From the NCBI RefSeq assembly GCF_018882155.1, contig NZ_JACVPA010000002.1, positions 248,001 through 312,000 on the forward strand: a DNA stretch of 64,000 nucleotides, read 5' to 3'. Source of the stretch: Polynucleobacter nymphae. Lineage in GTDB: Bacteria > Pseudomonadota > Gammaproteobacteria > Burkholderiales > Burkholderiaceae. Below the pieces are notes generated by a model that saw only the letters and a list, made by a program, of their open reading frames with translations, was not told where the DNA came from and ran no database searches. The position numbers were made by a program, and so were the translations under genes. Positions 9,476 to 17,034 of the stretch are shown in pieces. The stretch's first letter is position 1; each line of letters begins with the position of its first letter.

Positions 9476-10153
9476 ATGGAATTTTTCTCATTAGACCTAC
9501 TCAAGCCCTCAAATGCTGGAATTATTGATTTCACAAGCTATCTGCTCGGCACTCTATTCATCATCTTATTGCCAGGGCCCAACTCGCTTTATGTCTTAAC
9601 AACTACGACTCAAAGAGGTTGGAAGTTAGGCGCTTGGAGTGCGCTAGGTATCTTTATTGGCGATTTAGTTTTGATGATCGCCGTTGCCTTGGGCGCGGCC
9701 TCATTGCTAACGTCATCACCGGTACTTTTTATGATTATCAGAACTCTGGGCGCCGCCTATTTAGCATTGATGGGAGTTGGCTTGCTGCGGAGTGGCCAAC
9801 AGCGCTGGGTATCCGAGCCGCCCTCAGAATCTTATGAAATCCAAGCGCGCCTCATGCGATTACATCCATTGCTTGCAGCCCTTGTTCTATCGCTCACAAA
9901 CCCCAAGGCAATCTTTTTCTTTATCGCCTTCTTTTCACAATTTATTCGTCCTGATTCTGTAAATCCTACATATACTTTTTTATACCTTGCCACGGTTTTA
10001 CAGTTGATGAGCATGACCTATTTGGCGGCCTTAATTTGCGTAGGCCAATTGTTCTCAAAGTTTTTTGAGAATCATCCGCGTTGGGCTGCTAGCCTATGGA
10101 TGCTAGCAGGGCTCTTATTTATCGGATTTGCTCTGCGCTTACTAATCGCCTGA
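9476..10153 (+). CDS. LysE/RhtB-family amino-acid exporter (LeuE-like)
   Basis: Inner-membrane exporter of the LysE superfamily. The 225 residues from the ATG at 9476 (MEFFSLDLL) contain six hydrophobic segments and the family start motif LLPGPNSLYVLTT followed by 'GLRSG..'-type loops and 'NPKAIFFFIAFFSQF'. It resembles leucine exporters in having a TTTTQRG loop, but substrate calls in this family are unreliable. In-frame starts further upstream (9398) would add a non-family extension. The gene ends immediately beside the stop of the convergent aldehyde dehydrogenase (no spacer). Confidence 0.85.
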   Translation: MEFFSLDLLKPSNAGIIDFTSYLLGTLFIILLPGPNSLYVLTTTTQRGWKLGAWSALGIFIGDLVLMIAVALGAASLLTSSPVLFMIIRTLGAAYLALMGVGLLRSGQQRWVSEPPSESYEIQARLMRLHPLLAALVLSLTNPKAIFFFIAFFSQFIRPDSVNPTYTFLYLATVLQLMSMTYLAALICVGQLFSKFFENHPRWAASLWMLAGLLFIGFALRLLIA

Positions 10154-11551
10154 TTACTTGAGCCGCTTTAATAGGCGTTCTGTGTTCTTCTCATAGGGTG
10201 GACGTGCCGGCTTAGTACCCTTCAAAAGATTGCTACCCAGCAAGCCACGCACTTCCAGAATTGGCTTGTGGTGACTAAAGGTATCAAAGCCTGCCTTACC
10301 GTGATAAGCGCCAATACCACTGGCACCAATTCCACCGAATGGGAGTGCTTGGACTGCAGCATGTAATAAGGTGTCATTGATAGTGACACCACCAGAGCGG
10401 GTCTCTTCTAAAACACGCCGCAGATTCTTTTTATCTTTACCAAACCAGTAAAGCGCTAATGGATTAGGTCTGTTATTGACATAAGTAATGGCTGCAGCGG
10501 TATCTGCAATCGTCACTATTGGAAGAATCGGCCCAAAGATTTCTTCATGCAGCACACGAGCCTGAGGTGACACATCAATTAATGCAACAGGTTCAAACCT
10601 TCTTGCGCCAGCAGATGGATTATTTAGCAAAGGAATGACTTTTGCGCCACGGTCTACCGCATCGCTTACCAGGTGCTGCCAATATTGCAGCTGATCATCA
10701 TCAATCGGGCCAGTCAGCTCTTCAGGATTGCTAAATTGGGATTGAGCAGCAGTTTGAAGTTCTCTAACAAAAGCGTCTTGATTGCCTGATGTAATCAAAA
10801 CATAATCTGGAGCAATGCAGGTTTGACCACCATTGAGTAATTTGCCATAAATAATGGCAGCTGCCGCTTCCTGAAGTTTGGCTGTGGAATCGATGATGGC
10901 TGGTGTTTTACCGCCAAGCTCTAGCGTCACAGGAGTCAGGTTTTCAGCAGCAGCACGCATCACTTTTTTGCCAACAGCTTCTGATCCAGTAAACAGGAGA
11001 TGATTAAATGGCAATGCAGCAAACTGTTCTGCAACTTCAATGCTACCAGCGGTGACACAAAATTCGCTGGGGTGAAAATATTCTTGAATCAAGCCTGCTA
11101 AGAATCCAGAGGTACGAGAGCACCGCTCAGAAGGCTTTAGCCAAACACGATTACCGGCAGCTAGGGCAGCAATTGCAGGAACGAGTGCTAATTGAATTGG
11201 GTAATTCCAGGGGCTCATAATTCCAATAACCCCAATCGATTGACTTTCAACCCACGCTTCTGAAGATCCCATGTATGAGGGGGTTTCCATCTGTACAGGC
11301 TTCATCCACTCCTTAAGATATTTGGCAGTGTACTGACAGGCCTGATACACCATTTGAAATTCTGCAAGGTGGGTTTCAATCGGATGGCGTATTCCAAAAT
11401 CGGCTGCCAACACTTTACAGATTTTTTCTTCATTAGCCTTAATCATCTTTTTGATTCGACCAATGCGCTCCAATCTCACTTCAAGAGTAGGGTTGGGTTC
11501 AGCCGCATAGGCCGCCTTGATTTCATCAAGCTGGATCGTGAAGCGATTCAT
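10154..11551 (-). CDS. Aldehyde dehydrogenase (coniferyl aldehyde dehydrogenase-like)
   Basis: NAD(P)-dependent oxidation of an aldehyde to its acid. The 465-residue product has the superfamily signatures VTLELGGKTPAII (catalytic Glu) and GGQTCIAPDYVL (catalytic Cys), plus 'EEIFGPILPIV' and a C-terminal LPFGGIGASGIGAYHG. Length and the C-terminal 'KPILEVRG' region resemble the membrane-associated fatty/coniferyl aldehyde dehydrogenases, known from memory as CalB. The ATG at 11551 (MNRFTIQLD) is chosen over 11587, which would add 12 unlikely residues. Confidence 0.87.
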   Translation of the reverse strand: MNRFTIQLDEIKAAYAAEPNPTLEVRLERIGRIKKMIKANEEKICKVLAADFGIRHPIETHLAEFQMVYQACQYTAKYLKEWMKPVQMETPSYMGSSEAWVESQSIGVIGIMSPWNYPIQLALVPAIAALAAGNRVWLKPSERCSRTSGFLAGLIQEYFHPSEFCVTAGSIEVAEQFAALPFNHLLFTGSEAVGKKVMRAAAENLTPVTLELGGKTPAIIDSTAKLQEAAAAIIYGKLLNGGQTCIAPDYVLITSGNQDAFVRELQTAAQSQFSNPEELTGPIDDDQLQYWQHLVSDAVDRGAKVIPLLNNPSAGARRFEPVALIDVSPQARVLHEEIFGPILPIVTIADTAAAITYVNNRPNPLALYWFGKDKKNLRRVLEETRSGGVTINDTLLHAAVQALPFGGIGASGIGAYHGKAGFDTFSHHKPILEVRGLLGSNLLKGTKPARPPYEKNTERLLKRLK

Positions 11552-11599
11552 AGTTTTTAATAGTTGGCAAAGATAGGAATAAGGCATTAGGATAAAGCC

Positions 11600-12172
11600 A
11601 TGAACGAAACTCTTGATAAAAATCAGCCCCTACTAGAGCAGGCCACCTTGGGTGGTGGATGTTTTTGGTGTCTTGAAGCGGTATACCAGCAAATTACCGG
11701 GGTTAAATCGGTTGTTTCTGGCTATGCCGGTGGCCCCCAGCCTAACCCTACTTATGAAGCAGTTTGCACTGGGGTTACTGGGCATGCTGAAATTGTGGAC
11801 ATCATGTTTGATCCACAAGTAATTTCATTTAGAGATTTATTAGAAATTTTCTTTGTGATTCATGATCCCACCACATTGAACTATCAAGGAAATGATCACG
11901 GCACACAATATCGATCAGTCATTTTTACGCATAGCGATGAACAAAATAAGATTGCCCATGAGGTTGTTAAAGAGTTGGAAGAGTCGAGAATTTATTCCAG
12001 CCCAGTAGTGACGCAAATTGATGCAGCACCAACGATTTTCCCGGCTGAGGACTATCACCAGAATTACTTTGTGCAAAATCCCAATCAAGGTTATTGCAGG
12101 GCAGTGGTTGCACCTAAATTATCAAAGTTCAGAGCGAAATTTAAAGCGCTCATATCACCGCACTACTCCTAG
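11600..12172 (+). CDS. msrA: Peptide-methionine (S)-S-oxide reductase
   Basis: Reduces methionine-S-sulfoxide in proteins after oxidative damage. The 190-residue product has the active-site GGGCFWC with catalytic Cys21, then the classic '[22 protein letters not shown]' region and 'YRSVIF' and 'AEDYHQNYF' blocks. It is divergent from the aldehyde dehydrogenase and ends sharing a CTAG tetranucleotide with the stop of pdxH. Confidence 0.96.
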   Translation: MNETLDKNQPLLEQATLGGGCFWCLEAVYQQITGVKSVVSGYAGGPQPNPTYEAVCTGVTGHAEIVDIMFDPQVISFRDLLEIFFVIHDPTTLNYQGNDHGTQYRSVIFTHSDEQNKIAHEVVKELEESRIYSSPVVTQIDAAPTIFPAEDYHQNYFVQNPNQGYCRAVVAPKLSKFRAKFKALISPHYS

Positions 12173-12804
12173 GGAGCAAGGCGGTTTACACGCCAAGTGG
12201 ATTCATCTAACTTGTAATGGATACGATCATGCAGTCTGGAGGGTCGACCTTGCCAGAATTCCATTTCAGTAGGGCGTAGGCGGTAACCGCCCCAATGCTC
12301 AGGACGAGGCGGCGCATCTCCGAATTCTGCTTTGAAGCGTTTCTCAGCTTCTTCTAAAAATTCACGATTCGGAATAGCTGAACTTTGTGGTGAAGCCCAA
12401 GCACCAATTCGTGATGCAGAAGGGCGAGAGTGGAAGTATTCATCACTTTCAGCGACACTCACTCGTTCGACAAGCCCCTGAATGCGAACTTGGCGCTCTA
12501 GCTCATGCCAATGAAAAAGGAGGGCTGCTTGCGGACGGACTGCTAAATCTTTACCTTTTTGGCTTTCGTAGTTAGTGAAAAAGGTAAAGCCGTCTTGATC
12601 GGCGCCTTTTAGTAAGACAATACGAGCTGATGGATTTCCGTCTTTATCGGCAGTGGCTAAAGTCATGGAATTGGGTTCGGGACACTCGGCTCTTACCGCC
12701 TGGTCAAACCAGAGCTTAAAAAGAGGCAATGGATTGCCCGGAACATCAGTTTCAGAAAGCTGACCAAAGGTATAGTTTTTGCGAAGTTGAGCAATGGAGT
12801 CCAT
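12169..12804 (-). CDS. pdxH: Pyridoxamine/pyridoxine 5'-phosphate oxidase
   Basis: FMN enzyme that makes pyridoxal 5'-phosphate from PNP or PMP. The 211 residues match the family, with '[21 protein letters not shown]', '[13 protein letters not shown]', '[14 protein letters not shown]' and the C-terminal '[21 protein letters not shown]' (quoted in part). PLP made here serves enzymes such as the decarboxylase at the left edge. Convergent with msrA; the two stop codons overlap in a CTAG. Confidence 0.95.
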   Translation of the reverse strand: MDSIAQLRKNYTFGQLSETDVPGNPLPLFKLWFDQAVRAECPEPNSMTLATADKDGNPSARIVLLKGADQDGFTFFTNYESQKGKDLAVRPQAALLFHWHELERQVRIQGLVERVSVAESDEYFHSRPSASRIGAWASPQSSAIPNREFLEEAEKRFKAEFGDAPPRPEHWGGYRLRPTEMEFWQGRPSRLHDRIHYKLDESTWRVNRLAP

Positions 12805-12826
12805 TTATTCAGTATAAAGAGAAGCT

Positions 12827-13579
12827 ATGGCAGAAGACAAGGTAGCAGAAAGCATCGAAGATCGTCGTTTTGGCGGGGTCGCAAGACTCTATGGACCAGA
12901 GCTGCGTGAGCGCTTTCACAATGCCACAGTCGTGGTTGCGGGCTTGGGTGGGGTCGGCTCTTGGGCGGCTGAGGCATTAGCCCGCACCGGTATTGGACAT
13001 CTCGTCTTAGTCGACTTTGATCACATTACAGAGAGCAACACCAATCGCCAGATCCATGCTTTAGAAGGGCAGTACGGTAAAGCTAAAGTGGAGGCTATGA
13101 CACAGCGGATTTTGCAAATTAATCCTGAGATTACATTAACACCCTGCGATGAATTTCTAACGCCAGACAATTTAGATGTGCTAATACCAACAGAAGCTTT
13201 GGTATTAGATGCTACAGATTCAGTGCAAACCAAAATTGCTTTATCAGTATGGGCAACTACAAATAATCGTGCACTAGTCATGTGTGGCGCAGCAGGTGGT
13301 AAAACGGACCCTACTTCTGTACGTTGTGATGATCTCTCTCGTACCGAGCAAGATGCCTTATTAGCAAAGGTACGCCAAGGACTGAGACAAGATCACGGCT
13401 TTTCCAGAAATCTCAAGAAAAAAATTGGGGTTCGCGCTATTTATTCTCACGAACCACGTGCTGGCACAGCCAGTGGTGGTCTGGCTTGTACTGGTTACGG
13501 CTCCACAGTCATGGTAACTGCGGCCTGTGGTCTTGCCGCCGCCGCTGAGATTCTCAATCTGATTGCGGTGCAAGCCTAA
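12827..13579 (+). CDS. tcdA: tRNA threonylcarbamoyladenosine dehydratase
   Basis: E1-like enzyme that cyclises t6A at position 37 of tRNAs to ct6A. The 250-residue product starts with 'RRFGGVARLYGPELRERF' and has the Rossmann ATP site GLGGVGSWAAEALARTGIG, then 'DFDHITESNTNRQIHAL' and 'CGAAGG', all typical of the TcdA (CsdL/YgdL) group. It is divergent from pdxH with a 22-base gap, so the promoters overlap. Confidence 0.93.
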   Translation: MAEDKVAESIEDRRFGGVARLYGPELRERFHNATVVVAGLGGVGSWAAEALARTGIGHLVLVDFDHITESNTNRQIHALEGQYGKAKVEAMTQRILQINPEITLTPCDEFLTPDNLDVLIPTEALVLDATDSVQTKIALSVWATTNNRALVMCGAAGGKTDPTSVRCDDLSRTEQDALLAKVRQGLRQDHGFSRNLKKKIGVRAIYSHEPRAGTASGGLACTGYGSTVMVTAACGLAAAAEILNLIAVQA

Positions 13580-13627
13580 TTTTTGCTGTATTGGCAATAA
13601 ATCCTTAAGGGGATTCCCTGTAGGAAG

Positions 13628-13652
13628 TTTCTGATTCTTGTGCAGTCAGAAA
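13628..13652 (+). terminator. Possible terminator of tcdA
   Basis: A 7-bp inverted repeat (TTTCTGA/TCAGAAA) with an 11-base loop is followed by ATATTTTTG. The stem is AT-rich and the U-run is short, so this is a weak candidate. Confidence 0.4.
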
Positions 13653-13703
13653 TATTTTTGAGATCACAGCAGTCTTGATTTAAAAGACATTTTATTTATA
13701 GGT

Positions 13704-13757
13704 GATCTACTTTTTATACCTTTAATCACTTTAGGTATTTTTATCCCCTAGTAGATC
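13704..13757 (+). promoter_or_regulatory. Nested inverted repeats upstream of the permease-ald operon
   Basis: The 246-base gap before the permease holds a nested dyad: outer arms GATCTAC (13704-13710) and GTAGATC (13751-13757), inner arms ATACCT (13716-13721) and AGGTAT (13733-13738). The arms lie 70-120 bases before the start codon in AT-rich DNA, where an operator for an amino-acid-responsive regulator would sit. The regulator is unknown. Confidence 0.4.
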
Positions 13758-13825
13758 TGCTCAGCACTCCCTAGACTTTGCCTCGTTGGTAAATGGGCCA
13801 ACGACAAACCGAAAGGAGGTCTCTT

Positions 13826-15208
13826 TTGCAGACTGAACACACTGGCTTAAAACGCCATCTCAAAGTAAGACACATTCGCTTGATGGCTTTGGGCTCAACG
13901 ATTGGGGTTGGGTTATTTCTAGGATCAGCAAGCGCGATCAAACTTGCCGGACCATCCATTCTCTTGGGTTATTTGTTAGCAGGGATCGTTGCCTTCATTG
14001 TGCTGCGTGCTCTGGGTGAAATGGCGGTGCACGAACCTGTAGCGGGCTCATTTGCGGCCTATGCGAATAGTTATGTAAGTCCATTGGCAGGCTATATGGT
14101 CGGCTGGGGTTATTGGACCTATTGGGTTGTAGTGGGTATTGCCGAAGTGACTGCTGTGGGAATTTATATGGGAATTTGGTTTCCAGAAATGCCGCAGTGG
14201 ATCTGGGCACTATCTTCCATAGTGATGATGGGTTTAATTAATCTGATTGCCGTCAAAGTCTTTGGCGAGTTTGAATTTTGGTTTGCGCTGATCAAAGTGG
14301 TGGCGATTATTGCGATGATTGCGCTTGGTGGATCAGTAATCCTATTTGGCTTTACCAATGATTGGCAACCCATTGGCTTAAGTAATCTGTGGCAGCACGG
14401 CGGCTTCTTCCCAAACGGAATTAGTGGCATGCTGCTCTCACTGCAGATGGTCTTATTTGCTTATGTTGGCATTGAGATGATTGGTTTGTCTGCTGGCGAG
14501 GCTGAGAATCCAAAGAAAACAATCCCAATGGCGATTGATTCATTGGCATGGCGCATCTTGATTTTCTATATGGGTGCGATCTTGGTTATTTTGGCGATCT
14601 TCCCTTGGAATGAAGTAGGTCAGCAGGGCAGTCCTTTTGTGGTCATGTTTGAGCGTATCGGTTTGCGTGAAGCGGCTGGCTTAATTAACTTTGTCGTGAT
14701 TACCGCAGCGCTCTCATCTTGTAACGCGGGGATCTTTAGTGGGGGCCGACTCTTGTATTCCCTCTCAAATAATGGCTATGCACCAGCATCATTTTCAACA
14801 CTATCCAAGTACGGTGTTCCTCATCGTGCGGTCATCGCTACTGTTGCGGTCTCTATGACAGGCGTTGTCTTGAACTATTTTGTGCCAGATAAAGCGTTCC
14901 ATTACATCATGGCTGCAGTCACCTTTATTGGGCTAATGGTTTGGATTGCAATTTTGTTTACGCAAATCAAATTCCGCCGCTCATTAACTCAAGTCCAAGT
15001 AGCCGAGCTTGCCTATCGCACGCCTTGGTATCCGTATTCCTCGTGGTTTGCTTTGGCATTCATCTTTTTAGTAGTTGTACTGATGGGTTTTCATGAGGAT
15101 GCACGGATCGCTTTGATATTGGGGCCGTGTTTATTGGCGGTGTTTCTAGTGATGTTTTATATCGTTGGTTTGCACCATAAAACAAAAAATAATCGTGAAT
15201 TTAAATAA
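13826..15208 (+). CDS. APC-family amino-acid permease (ProY/CycA/GABA-permease type)
   Basis: Proton-coupled amino-acid importer of the inner membrane. About 12 hydrophobic segments follow an N-terminal 'LKVRHIRLMALGSTIGVGLFLGSASAI', the conserved first helix of the AAT family; 'ALSSCNAGIFSGGRLLYSL' is also typical. The start is taken as TTG 13826 because a perfect AAAGGAGGT ribosome-binding site sits 5 bases ahead of it (13812-13820); a longer frame from 13793 lacks this. The next gene, 12 bases on, is alanine dehydrogenase, so alanine, glycine or serine is the likely substrate (inference). 460 residues. Confidence 0.9.
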   Translation: MQTEHTGLKRHLKVRHIRLMALGSTIGVGLFLGSASAIKLAGPSILLGYLLAGIVAFIVLRALGEMAVHEPVAGSFAAYANSYVSPLAGYMVGWGYWTYWVVVGIAEVTAVGIYMGIWFPEMPQWIWALSSIVMMGLINLIAVKVFGEFEFWFALIKVVAIIAMIALGGSVILFGFTNDWQPIGLSNLWQHGGFFPNGISGMLLSLQMVLFAYVGIEMIGLSAGEAENPKKTIPMAIDSLAWRILIFYMGAILVILAIFPWNEVGQQGSPFVVMFERIGLREAAGLINFVVITAALSSCNAGIFSGGRLLYSLSNNGYAPASFSTLSKYGVPHRAVIATVAVSMTGVVLNYFVPDKAFHYIMAAVTFIGLMVWIAILFTQIKFRRSLTQVQVAELAYRTPWYPYSSWFALAFIFLVVVLMGFHEDARIALILGPCLLAVFLVMFYIVGLHHKTKNNREFK

Positions 15209-15220
15209 TAGGAGATGACG

Positions 15221-16339
15221 ATGATTATTGGCGTACCTCAAGAAGTAAAAAATAATGAGTTCCGGGTGGGATTAACCCCTGGCAACGTTAGGGGCCTTTG
15301 CAGGCAAGGCCATACGGTTCTGATTCAACGAGGAGCAGGAGAGCAAATTGGCCTGACGGATGAGTCTTATCGAATCGCGGGCGCCTCACTCGTTGATAGC
15401 GCTGCAGAAGTTTTTCATAAGGCTGAGATGATTGTGAAAGTGAAAGAGCCGCAAGCACAAGAATGCGCAATGCTCCGTGAAGATCAGATCTTGTTTACTT
15501 ATCTACATTTAGCCCCTGATCCAAAACAGACTAAAGCATTAATTGATTCTGGTGCTACTTGCATTGCCTATGAGACGGTAACAGCCATGAGCGGGGCATT
15601 ACCGCTGTTAGCTCCGATGAGTGAGGTGGCTGGTCGGATGTCAATTCAGGCAGCTGCATCTCATTTAGAAAAGACGCATGGTGGTTTAGGCGTTCTGATG
15701 GCAGGGGTCCCAGGTGTTTCACCCGCTAAGATTGTCATTCTGGGTGGTGGGGTGGTGGGCCGCAATGCCCTACAAATGGCAGTAGGGATAGGTGCTGATG
15801 TCTGCATCTTTGATCGTGATATTGATCGCTTACGTCAGATCGACATGTTGTACGGCAACCGAGTGCGTACTTTTTATTCTGACAATCTATTGATTGAGCA
15901 GCAGATCTGTGAAGCAGATGTTGTCATTGGAGCAGTTCTTTTACCTGGTGGTACTGCACCAAAGTTAGTTACACATGAGATGGTCAAAAAGATGAAGTCG
16001 GGTTCGGTAGTGGTCGATGTAGCCATTGACCAAGGCGGATGCTTTGAAACTTCCAGACCTACTACGCACACTGACCCTACATTCTTGGTAGATGATGTAC
16101 TGCATTACTGTGTTGCCAATATGCCTGGTGCTGTTGCTAGAACATCTACCTTTGCCTTAACGAATGCGACTTATCCATTTGTGGAGGCCCTAGCTAATCG
16201 AGGGCTGATAGATGCTTTATCGATTGATCATCACTTACGCAATGGTTTGAGTGTGCATAAAGGGTTATTGACATCTAAACCAGTTGCTCAAGCTCAGGGA
16301 CTAGATTTTTCCTGTGCAGAGGAGCTTCTGAAGATCTAG
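15221..16339 (+). CDS. ald: Alanine dehydrogenase
   Basis: NAD-dependent interconversion of alanine with pyruvate and ammonia. The 372 residues begin MIIGVPQEVKNNEFRVGLTP, as the family does, with 'KVKEPQ', 'FTYLHLA', the NAD-binding VILGGGVVGRNALQMA and 'DVAIDQGGC', 'TDPTFLVDDVLHYCVANMPG'. An AGGAG at 15210-15214 abuts the ATG at 15215 but is 6 bases from the one at 15221, so the second is chosen. Cotranscribed with the permease, suggesting uptake and deamination of alanine as a carbon and nitrogen source. Confidence 0.95.
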   Translation: MIIGVPQEVKNNEFRVGLTPGNVRGLCRQGHTVLIQRGAGEQIGLTDESYRIAGASLVDSAAEVFHKAEMIVKVKEPQAQECAMLREDQILFTYLHLAPDPKQTKALIDSGATCIAYETVTAMSGALPLLAPMSEVAGRMSIQAAASHLEKTHGGLGVLMAGVPGVSPAKIVILGGGVVGRNALQMAVGIGADVCIFDRDIDRLRQIDMLYGNRVRTFYSDNLLIEQQICEADVVIGAVLLPGGTAPKLVTHEMVKKMKSGSVVVDVAIDQGGCFETSRPTTHTDPTFLVDDVLHYCVANMPGAVARTSTFALTNATYPFVEALANRGLIDALSIDHHLRNGLSVHKGLLTSKPVAQAQGLDFSCAEELLKI

Positions 16340-16361
16340 CTCTTTGTGAGCGTTGTGTGAG

Positions 16362-16402
16362 AATAGTGCCTTGGGGGATCTAAAGTTCCTCATCGCACTA
16401 TT
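16362..16402 (+). promoter_or_regulatory. Long hairpin between ald and the UPF0016 gene
   Basis: Perfect 8-bp outer stem AATAGTGC (16362-16369) with GCACTATT (16395-16402), a 3x3 internal loop, and a 6-bp inner stem using G-U pairs around a 7-base loop. It is followed only by TTTAAT, so it could be the ald terminator or a leader structure for the next gene. The conserved bases of the manganese (yybP-ykoY) riboswitch, which often precedes this transporter family, are not recognisable. Confidence 0.45.
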
Positions 16403-16432
16403 TAATCGGCACCTTACTAGGCTAAAACTTTC

Positions 16433-17008
16433 ATGGACCTTTCTGCTCTAACTCTCTCTGCAGGGGTTGTTGCATTAGCAGAGATGGGTGATAAAACCCA
16501 ACTACTTTCTTTGATGTTAGCTGCTCGCTACCCTAAACAAGCTTTGGCCATTATTGCTGGAATATTCATCGCCACCATTGCTAACCATGCTTGTGCTGCC
16601 TTGCTGGGTCATTGGTTAACAAGCCTAGTTTCTCCAGATGTCATGCGCTGGATTTTGGGTTTGAGCTTCTTAGGAATCGGGCTATGGCTTTTAGTCCCCG
16701 ATCATATTGATGATGCGGCCGGATCAAAGGTTGCTGATCGAGCATGGCAAGTATTTCTGCTGACGGTAGGACTATTCTTTTTGGCGGAGATGGGCGATAA
16801 GACCCAAATTGCGACGATTGCCTTAGGTGCACGTTATGAAGATGTATTCTCTGTAACGCTTGGCACCACATTGGGGATGATGTTGGCTAACGCCCCCGCA
16901 GTCTGGGTTGGTCAAAAATTCACAAAGCGTATGCCGATTAAGTGGGTGCATGCTGTGGCTGCGGTCACCTTCATCGCGATTGGGATCGCTACCCTGATCT
17001 GGAGCTAG
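16433..17008 (+). CDS. TMEM165/GDT1 (UPF0016) family cation transporter
   Basis: Small inner-membrane cation/proton exchanger; bacterial relatives export Mn2+ or Ca2+. The 191-residue protein is an internal duplication of a three-helix unit, each half carrying the family motif AEMGDKTQ (near residues 16-23 and 120-127), whose acidic residues bind the ion. It is preceded by a long hairpin at 16362-16402. The manganese role is from family knowledge, not from this sequence. Confidence 0.88.
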   Translation: MDLSALTLSAGVVALAEMGDKTQLLSLMLAARYPKQALAIIAGIFIATIANHACAALLGHWLTSLVSPDVMRWILGLSFLGIGLWLLVPDHIDDAAGSKVADRAWQVFLLTVGLFFLAEMGDKTQIATIALGARYEDVFSVTLGTTLGMMLANAPAVWVGQKFTKRMPIKWVHAVAAVTFIAIGIATLIWS

Positions 17009-17034
17009 TTTTGGCCAAGGCTTAAAATAAAGCT

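Noticed and set aside
16340..16432. Possible manganese (yybP-ykoY) riboswitch upstream of the UPF0016 transporter
   Set aside because: A hairpin is present, but the conserved loop sequences of the riboswitch could not be recognised; kept only as an unexplained structure.
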